The notes beneath the pieces are model-generated. The model was not told the origin of the DNA and ran no database searches. It saw only the letters and a list, made by a program, of their open reading frames with translations. The position numbers and the translations under genes were made by a program. Of a stretch of 28,227 bases of DNA, positions 23,148 to 28,227 are shown in pieces. This stretch comes from Nitrospinota bacterium (GTDB lineage: Bacteria; JADFOP01). Every line of letters starts with the position of its first letter. Position 1 is the first letter of the stretch. The DNA is taken from assembly GCA_022562795.1 (NCBI GenBank), contig JADFOP010000026.1, positions 1-28,227 on the forward strand, read 5' to 3'.

Positions 23148-24476
23148 GTGGCCGAGACAGCCCTCAAAACGCCCGAACAGATGCGGAAGCTATTCCATCC
23201 AGAAAGCGTGGCCGTCGTAGGGGCCTCCACCGACCCGTCCAAGCTCGGACACGAAATTATGAAAAACATCATTGATGCCGGATTTGCCGGGCCCGTCCAC
23301 CCCGTAAACCCAAAGGCCGAGGAGATACTGGGTAGGCCGGTCTCGGCCTCCATCAGCGCCCTGGCCGACCCGGTGGACCTAGCCGTCGTCATCGTTCCGG
23401 CCCGGTTCGTGCCGGGCGTCATCTCCGAGTGCGGTGAAAGAGGCGTCGGGGCGGCTATCGTCATCACGGGAGGCTTCAAGGAGGCCAGCCCGGCAGGAGA
23501 GGCCCTGGAGGCCGAACTCGTCGAGGCCGCCCAGAAGGCTGGAGTGGCCGTGGTAGGCCCCAACTGCCAGGGCATCAACCACCCATACCACGGGCTTTGC
23601 GCCTCCTGGCCCCTACTCACCAACCGGGGGCCTATCGCGCTGGTCAGCCAAAGCGGCACCGTGGGTGCGGCGCTGATGGACTGGGCCCAGCTCGAGGGGC
23701 TCGGGGTCTCATGCTTCGTCTCCATGGGAAACCGCTGCGACGTGGACGAGAGCGACCTCATCGCCTACTTCGCTCAGGACGAGCACACACGGGCCATTGC
23801 CATCTACCTGGAGGGTGTAAAAGACGGCCGGAAGTTCATCGCGGCCGTTGAGGCGTGCGAGAAGCCGCTTGTCATCCTAAAGGCTGGGCGGACCGAGCGG
23901 GGGCGCGTGGCCGCCGAGAGCCACACCAAGAGCCTGGCCGGCCGGGATGAAATCTACGAGGCCGTCTTCCGCCAGTACGGCATCTACCGGGCCGACACCC
24001 TCGAGGAGCTCTACGACTACGCTAAGGCCCTTGCCTACATGAAGACCCCCAAGGGGCGACGCATCCTCTTTCTCACCTCCTCTGGAGGGGCGGCCATCAT
24101 CGCCACCGACGCGGCTGTGGAATGCGGCCTCGAGGTGCCTCACCTGCCGGAGGAGCTTTACGCGGGCTTGCGGAAGGAGCTGCCTGAGCACTTCGTCGTC
24201 GGAAACCCCTTTGACTTAACAGGCGACGCCACCGCGAAGATATACTCCGAAGTGGCCGAGAAGGCCGCCGAGCACTTCGACGTCCTGGGACTCATCTTCG
24301 GAGACCCCATAGATGAGGCCCACACGGCCGTTGACCCTGCGAGGGGAGACCTCGTCATATTCCTCGGCGGGGCCGAGATAGAGCGGGCCGAGCGGGAAAA
24401 GATCCACGCCATGGGAGTTCCCGTCTTCCCTACCCCAGAGCGGGGCATCAAGGCGCTGGCCCAGCTTTATAAATAG
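23148..24476 (+). CDS. ADP-forming acyl-CoA synthetase, alpha subunit
   Basis: With the beta subunit it interconverts an acyl-CoA plus ADP and phosphate with the free acid, CoA and ATP (acetate-CoA ligase, ADP-forming, and relatives). The 442-residue protein has a CoA-binding Rossmann domain (about 12-110: LFHPESVAVVGASTDPSKLG, PVNPKAEEILG) and a succinyl-CoA-synthetase-like ligase domain (VGPNCQGINHP, ALVSQSGTVGAAL). The phosphohistidine His259 lies in ESHTKSLAG. I chose the GTG at 23148, which has a GGGGGAG site and the family N-terminus. The frame stays open 74 codons further up, across the promoter, with no homology. The acid substrate cannot be told from sequence. Confidence 0.9.
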   Translation: MAETALKTPEQMRKLFHPESVAVVGASTDPSKLGHEIMKNIIDAGFAGPVHPVNPKAEEILGRPVSASISALADPVDLAVVIVPARFVPGVISECGERGVGAAIVITGGFKEASPAGEALEAELVEAAQKAGVAVVGPNCQGINHPYHGLCASWPLLTNRGPIALVSQSGTVGAALMDWAQLEGLGVSCFVSMGNRCDVDESDLIAYFAQDEHTRAIAIYLEGVKDGRKFIAAVEACEKPLVILKAGRTERGRVAAESHTKSLAGRDEIYEAVFRQYGIYRADTLEELYDYAKALAYMKTPKGRRILFLTSSGGAAIIATDAAVECGLEVPHLPEELYAGLRKELPEHFVVGNPFDLTGDATAKIYSEVAEKAAEHFDVLGLIFGDPIDEAHTAVDPARGDLVIFLGGAEIERAEREKIHAMGVPVFPTPERGIKALAQLYK

Positions 24477-24528
24477 CCTCCCGGCCGGTAGGGGGCGTAA
24501 CGCAAAGGAGAAGGTCGAGGAGCCACCG

Positions 24529-25230
24529 ATGCATGAGCTGGTTGAGACCGCCGCGAAAGCTCCCCGCCACCTGACCGAGGCCGAGGCCTACGAGCTTTTG
24601 AGCGCCTACGGCTTCACCACTCCGGCTTGGCGGGTGGTCAGCTCATTCGGCGAAGCGGTCGAGGCCGCCTCCGAGCTCGGCTATCCGGTGGCGCTCAAGC
24701 TCTCCTCGCCCACCGTCCTCCACAAGAGCGACGTGGGAGGAGTGGTGTTGGGCCTCGACGGTCCGGAGGACGTTGCGTCAGCCTTCGAGCGGATTCTCAG
24801 CAGGGTGGGCCAGGCCCTGCCCGAAGCGGCCGAGGCCGACCTCCTGGTCGTCCCCATGGCCAAGCCGGGTCTTGAGGTCATCCTCGGCATGACGCGGGAC
24901 GAGCAGTTCGGCCCGGCGGTGATGTTCGGTCTCGGGGGAGTGTGGGTCGAGCTCCTCGAGGACATCACTTTTAGACTCGTGCCCGTTGCAGAGGCCGAGG
25001 CCCGGCGGATGCTCACCGAGATCAAGGGCGCGCCGCTGCTCGCCAGCTACAGGGGAGCGCCGCCCCGCGACGTGGAGGCCCTGGTCGGGAGGATTCTTGG
25101 CCTTTCTGAGCTCGTGGAGGCCCACCCGGCCATCGCCTCCATCGACATCAACCCCCTCGTGGTTTATGAAGAGGGCACCCTGGTGGTGGACGCCAAGGTG
25201 TTCATCGAGGGCGCCGAAGCATCAGCGTGA
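24529..25230 (+). CDS. ADP-forming acyl-CoA synthetase, beta subunit (ATP-grasp)
   Basis: Nucleotide-binding subunit that exchanges phosphate between the alpha-subunit histidine and ADP. It is 233 residues, the size of stand-alone archaeal-type beta subunits. It has the ATP-grasp pattern: LTEAEAYELLSAYGF, YPVALKLSSPTVLHKSDVGGV, LLVVPMAKPGLEVILGMTRD, FGLGGVWVELLEDI and the C-terminal metal site SIDINPLVVYEEG. It follows the alpha gene by 52 nt, with AAGGAG and GAGGAG before the ATG. In many bacteria alpha and beta are fused; here they are separate, as in archaea. Confidence 0.9.
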   Translation: MHELVETAAKAPRHLTEAEAYELLSAYGFTTPAWRVVSSFGEAVEAASELGYPVALKLSSPTVLHKSDVGGVVLGLDGPEDVASAFERILSRVGQALPEAAEADLLVVPMAKPGLEVILGMTRDEQFGPAVMFGLGGVWVELLEDITFRLVPVAEAEARRMLTEIKGAPLLASYRGAPPRDVEALVGRILGLSELVEAHPAIASIDINPLVVYEEGTLVVDAKVFIEGAEASA

Positions 25231-25242
25231 GGAGAGCGGTCC

Positions 25243-25599
25243 ATGTCACCTATGGTGGAGGTTCGAGAGCGGGCGAAAAAGATCTTGGAGGCGGGCGATC
25301 CGGAAGGTGCCCTGAAGGTTCTTCAAGATAAGGTTGATGAGCTGGACGCCCAAGAAAAATACGACCTCATGGCCAAGTGGGCCCTGTTGGATGATCAGAT
25401 CCCGTGTCTTGAGGCCCTGGAGGATCATGAGGCGGTTGAGGAGGTTCGGGCCGAGCAGGCCCGGGTGGTCAGGGAGCACGACGCAAAGATTGCGATCGGG
25501 GAGATTAGGGCCCACCACCCGGTTACCGACTCGAAGAAGGACCTTCCCTCCAGAGACCGGGGGCCCGCACCGAGGCCCGAAGACTACCGGGTAGAGTGA
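25243..25599 (+). CDS. Unknown protein, helical, acidic (118 residues)
   Basis: I do not recognise this gene. The protein is soluble-looking, without membrane segment or signal. Residues 5-85 are predicted strongly helical and rich in Glu, Ala and Asp (VRERAKKILEAGDPEGALKV is like one TPR-type helical hairpin). The tail from about 90 is polar and proline-rich, probably disordered. One Cys only, at 54. It starts 12 nt after the beta-subunit stop with a GGAG site and ends 12 nt before the next gene, so it is almost certainly part of the same operon. A role tied to the acyl-CoA synthetase or to the following zinc-ribbon protein is inference from position only. Confidence 0.75.
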   Translation: MSPMVEVRERAKKILEAGDPEGALKVLQDKVDELDAQEKYDLMAKWALLDDQIPCLEALEDHEAVEEVRAEQARVVREHDAKIAIGEIRAHHPVTDSKKDLPSRDRGPAPRPEDYRVE

Positions 25600-25611
25600 C
25601 GGAGGGCTTTC

Positions 25612-26415
25612 GTGGGAGTGTTGGGCCGCTGGCTCGGTCGCAGGAGTCCAAGTCCCGAGGAAGCATGCGCCGAGGCGCTATGGGTGGCGTACGAGAAGCT
25701 CTTGCCTGAGGTCCGCTCGATGATAGTAGAGCCCGCCGCCGAATGGACCGCAGGGATGGAGCGGCCGGCGCTTGAAGTTGGCGAGGATGCCCTCAGGAAA
25801 GAGCTCATCTTTTACATCTGCTTTCTCTCGACCATCCACTGCCAGGAGTTTCTTTCGGACTGGCGCCCCTTCCTAGACCACCTCCACGCCCGGGCCCTGA
25901 AGGACCTCCCCCCGGGAGCCGATGAGGAGCTCAACGCCCACTACGCTGAATACACGTCCGCCTTCGAGGGTGGGATGGGGCGCAACTGGCACGCCGTCAA
26001 CCGGCTCTTTATGGCCAGGTTACAGGAGCTTCTCGGCGACATCCCTAGGCTGCTCTGGTCAGGGGCGACCTTCGCCATGCTTGACCTCACCCGCCGGGCG
26101 GCCCTGGAAATCCTCGAACAGTTGCCCGGCAAGGCGACCGGGGAGGCCTGCCCGGCGTGCGGTCTGGCGGGCCACCTCCAGCGGGTGGCCTTCGGAGAGA
26201 CGGGCTCCGTCGAAATCTGCAACGCCTGCCTGGATGCGCCGCACGTCAGGGAGAAGCTTATCGGCGATTTCGCTGCGCTCTTCGGACTGGTGGAGCGCGG
26301 ACACGCCGAGGCCACGGAGCTAATCCACCAGCTCGCGTCCCGCCACCGCATGAGCGAGCCGGAGATTCTCAAAACGACCGCCCCTGGGGGCGAAGGTAGC
26401 GAGGAGGCCCTATAA
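25612..26415 (+). CDS. Unknown protein with helical domain and CxxC zinc-ribbon pair (267 residues)
   Basis: I do not recognise this family. The GTG start at 25612 follows a GGAGG. Residues 15-172 look all-helical and cytoplasmic (no signal, no clear membrane helix). They contain a Trp/His-rich stretch (IHCQEFLSDWRPFLDHLHAR) and GMGRNWHAVNRLFMARLQELLGD. Two CxxC pairs follow, CPACG at 180-184 and CNAC at 203-206, the spacing of a zinc ribbon, then a helical C-terminus. A helical-bundle-plus-CxxC layout recalls accessory or chaperone proteins for metalloenzymes such as FdhE, and molybdenum genes lie next door. I see no specific FdhE or TorD motif, so this is only a suggestion. Last gene of the operon. 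Confidence 0.75.
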   Translation: MGVLGRWLGRRSPSPEEACAEALWVAYEKLLPEVRSMIVEPAAEWTAGMERPALEVGEDALRKELIFYICFLSTIHCQEFLSDWRPFLDHLHARALKDLPPGADEELNAHYAEYTSAFEGGMGRNWHAVNRLFMARLQELLGDIPRLLWSGATFAMLDLTRRAALEILEQLPGKATGEACPACGLAGHLQRVAFGETGSVEICNACLDAPHVREKLIGDFAALFGLVERGHAEATELIHQLASRHRMSEPEILKTTAPGGEGSEEAL

Positions 26416-26483
26416 AGCTCCGATTGCGAGGGTGCTCATGGAGGCGGGGTAAAGTATCACCTCCTGGACATCGCTGCTTCCAG

Positions 26484-26511
26484 CCTCACATATACCACGT
26501 AGGTGGTGAGG
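26484..26511. terminator. Hairpin between convergent genes
   Basis: CCTCAC and GTGAGG enclose an inner CAC/GTG pair with an A/T bulge. This imperfect stem-loop lies in the 113-nt gap between the zinc-ribbon gene and the transporter, which converge here. No T run on either side, so strength is uncertain. Confidence 0.4.
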
Positions 26512-26528
26512 TAATGTTCAAAGCTAAT

Positions 26529-27692
26529 TTATTTCTCTCCATTTTTGTTCTGAGAGCGGCTGAAGCCAATTTGATACCGCTCCGAGACGAAAGCCAATAG
26601 CGTCCCGACAATCATCCCGATGAGAAACCCATACGGCAGCCCAACCGCTATCAACCCTACCAACAAAGCGATTGCGAGGTCAGCCCTTGGATGGACGATG
26701 TCTTCTATCAACCTCATCAGCGTCAATCCTTCAAAAAATAAGATAACCCCCAAAATGGGAAGGGGAAAGATCGTGATGATCCCATTAAAACTGCCACTAA
26801 AGAAAAGCCCCAACAATAGATACATGGAGCCGTAAATAACAACGGAGCCTCCCGTTCGGCCTCCGAAAGCATAATGGCCCGCCATACCACCTGAGCCGTG
26901 ACACACAGGGACTCCGCCCAGAAATGGAGCAACGATGTTCATCAATGAATAGGTCAGGCCAATTTTACGCACCGTGATTTCTTTTTCAGGGAACAGGTCA
27001 TTCGCAATCTGCTTGGTTGCATAGATTGAGTTCCCCAGAGAAAGCGGAATTTGTGGCAGGGCTAACACGAAAAATCCCAAAATGATGTCTCGGATACTCG
27101 GCGCATGTAATTGCGGGAGGGCAAATCGAAAACTTGGCTCTAAAACGCTCGCGGGGGTTTTGAATAAGAAGGAGTACAACAATCCAAGCATTATCACAAA
27201 CAGGGCCGGGGGGTATTTTCGGTTACCTAGGAGCCCAATCACCATGACAAAAGCAATCGCTGCCAGGACGTAGCCCGTTGCACCCTCGGCCTGGACGAAA
27301 TTTGTCAACGCGAGGAGAGCCAATTTGGCTCCGAGCCCAAACTGGATTCCTCTGATCACCGCTTTCGGTATCACTCTCCCGAGCCAGTCAATGAGTCCAG
27401 TCACCGTCAAGAGAAGCATGGTGAACCCTATGGCCAGCCCAGCTCCATAAATAACCGAACCAGTCAGGCGTTCAGCGATGACGATTGCCGCAACAGCTTT
27501 CAGTGGTTGGACGGGCATTGGAATGCCGTAAAGCCGTGCGGTGAGAATCTGCATAATGCCGAAGACGATAAGAACGCTCGCCGCATCAATACCTGAGACG
27601 AGAATCATGCCGGTAATGAGCGGTAGATCGGTTCCGATGTCGCCGAACGCCCCCGACCACTCGTTCCGATCAAACCGTATGGCGGTTTTCAT
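26529..27692 (-). CDS. MOT1-like molybdate/sulfate transporter
   Basis: Polytopic membrane protein of 387 residues with about ten hydrophobic helices. It begins with the family signature WSGAFGDIGTDLPLITGM (residues 12-29) and later has PQIPLSLGNSIYATK and VCHGSGGMAGHYAFGGRTGG, the second signature of the MOT1 group within the SulP-related transporters, without a STAS domain. Plant and algal MOT1 carry molybdate; bacterial members are usually annotated sulfate/molybdate. The moeA gene directly upstream favours molybdate. The gene is visibly poorer in G+C than everything around it (many A/T-ending codons), which suggests acquisition by transfer. The ATG at 27692 is chosen because the N-terminal signature follows at once; the ribosome-binding site is weak. 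Confidence 0.85.
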   Translation of the reverse strand: MKTAIRFDRNEWSGAFGDIGTDLPLITGMILVSGIDAASVLIVFGIMQILTARLYGIPMPVQPLKAVAAIVIAERLTGSVIYGAGLAIGFTMLLLTVTGLIDWLGRVIPKAVIRGIQFGLGAKLALLALTNFVQAEGATGYVLAAIAFVMVIGLLGNRKYPPALFVIMLGLLYSFLFKTPASVLEPSFRFALPQLHAPSIRDIILGFFVLALPQIPLSLGNSIYATKQIANDLFPEKEITVRKIGLTYSLMNIVAPFLGGVPVCHGSGGMAGHYAFGGRTGGSVVIYGSMYLLLGLFFSGSFNGIITIFPLPILGVILFFEGLTLMRLIEDIVHPRADLAIALLVGLIAVGLPYGFLIGMIVGTLLAFVSERYQIGFSRSQNKNGEK

Positions 27693-27749
27693 TCGTGGCC
27701 CGCAGCCTCTAGCATTAGAGATTTCAGAAGAAGGGGCGGCCCCCCACCC

Positions 27750-28227
27750 TCAGAAGAGTTTTACCAGGACGGGGGTGTCGGCCTCCAGGCCAGGGGAGTC
27801 GGCGGGAATCTCGATGTAGCCGTCGGCCTCGCTCATGCTGGTGATAGCCCCGGAAGTCTTAAATACCGGGTGGGCTTGACCTCCGACTACGGCGACCGTC
27901 AGAATCTGGAGTCGGCCCAGGCCGCCCGACACGGCCCGGGCCAGGGGGAGCTCGAGGGTCTGGAGCCTAGGGGCCGGACGGTGGCCGATACGGGCCACCA
28001 GGGGGTCCAGGAGGAGGTAGGCGTTGGTGAGGCAGGAGGTCGGGTAGCCGGGCATCCCGACCAAAAGCTGGCGGCTCCCTTTCCTGCGGGCCATCAGGGT
28101 CGGTTTTCCGGGCTTGACCGCAATCCCTTGGAAGAGGAGTGAGCCCACCTCACTGAAGACCTCGGCCAGCAGGTCCCGCTCGCCCACCGAGGAGCCACCC
28201 GTCAGAATGAGGAGGTCTGCCTCGGGG
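27750..28227 (-). CDS. moeA: MoeA, molybdopterin molybdenumtransferase (C-terminal part, cut by window edge)
   Basis: MoeA inserts molybdate into adenylated molybdopterin. About 158 C-terminal codons are visible, less than half of the usual 400 or so. The frame enters with DLLILTGGSSVGERD, the conserved TGGxSxG loop, then FQGIAVKPGKPTLMAR and GMPGYPTSCLTNAYLLL. The GYPTSC form, in place of the enterobacterial GNPVSA, is typical of archaeal and some anaerobe MoeA proteins. The C-terminal beta domain (domain IV) follows to the TGA at 27750. The transporter gene starts 57 nt later on the same strand, so the two may be cotranscribed. The start is outside the window. Confidence 0.92.
   Translation of the reverse strand, partial: PEADLLILTGGSSVGERDLLAEVFSEVGSLLFQGIAVKPGKPTLMARRKGSRQLLVGMPGYPTSCLTNAYLLLDPLVARIGHRPAPRLQTLELPLARAVSGGLGRLQILTVAVVGGQAHPVFKTSGAITSMSEADGYIEIPADSPGLEADTPVLVKLF

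Overview
The window is a stretch of G+C-rich (visibly around 60%) bacterial chromosome, densely packed with housekeeping genes. Cytochrome c maturation System I, a full rod-shape elongasome, a periplasmic PpiD-type foldase and TatA point to a Gram-negative, respiring, rod-shaped organism. The order rng / large B12-like radical SAM-DUF2344 gene / rodA / mrdA / mreD / mreC / mreB is familiar from Desulfobacterota, Nitrospirota, Nitrospinota and similar deep lineages. Together with a phosphatidylcholine synthase, an ADP-forming acyl-CoA synthetase with split subunits, a Cys-type ribosomal protein L28 and a MoeA with the archaeal-like GYPTSC motif, I infer an uncultured member of such a lineage (Nitrospinota/Tectomicrobia/NC10-like). 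This is an inference from gene content, not a phylogeny.

Layout. 1-3709 (minus): a complete, overlapping ccmABCDE(F) operon whose ccmF runs off the left edge. 3781-5499 (minus): phosphatidylcholine synthase, a two-domain sulfurtransferase whose 5' end looks frameshifted, and a 55-residue remnant of a PP-loop (QueC/ExsB-like) protein. 5621-6761 (plus): a pteridine-reductase-like SDR followed after 1 nt by a QueD/PTPS-family enzyme, transcribed divergently from the PP-loop remnant across a 22-bp dyad that holds both -35 boxes. 6950-8125 (plus): a rhodanese-ThiF/MoeB fusion behind a consensus -10 box and a structured leader of about 137 nt.

8264-17879 (minus): RNase G, the radical SAM/DUF2344 protein, RodA, PBP2, MreD, MreC and MreB, i.e. 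the lateral cell-wall machinery plus RNA processing. 18109-22689 (plus): PpiD-like foldase, TatA, and a bifunctional RelA/SpoT, meeting rpmB tail-to-tail 3 nt later. 23148-26415 (plus): alpha and beta subunits of an ADP-forming acyl-CoA synthetase followed, at 12-nt spacings, by two genes I do not recognise. 26529-28227 (minus): a MOT1-like molybdate/sulfate transporter of visibly lower G+C, preceded by the C-terminal part of moeA, which runs off the right edge.

Two functional themes recur. One is sulfur/pterin/molybdenum cofactor chemistry: sulfurtransferase, rhodanese-MoeB, pterin enzymes, molybdate transporter and MoeA. The other is envelope biogenesis: ccm, pcs, mre/rod, ppiD and tatA. 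I saw no tRNA, rRNA, CRISPR array, insertion sequence or prophage. No gap between genes exceeds 300 bases; the largest (17880-18108 and 22909-23147) hold divergent promoters. The most unusual points are the broken sulfurtransferase/PP-loop region, the PTR1-like active site of the SDR beside QueD, the moeB leader, the two unknown genes behind the acyl-CoA synthetase, and the compositionally odd transporter.
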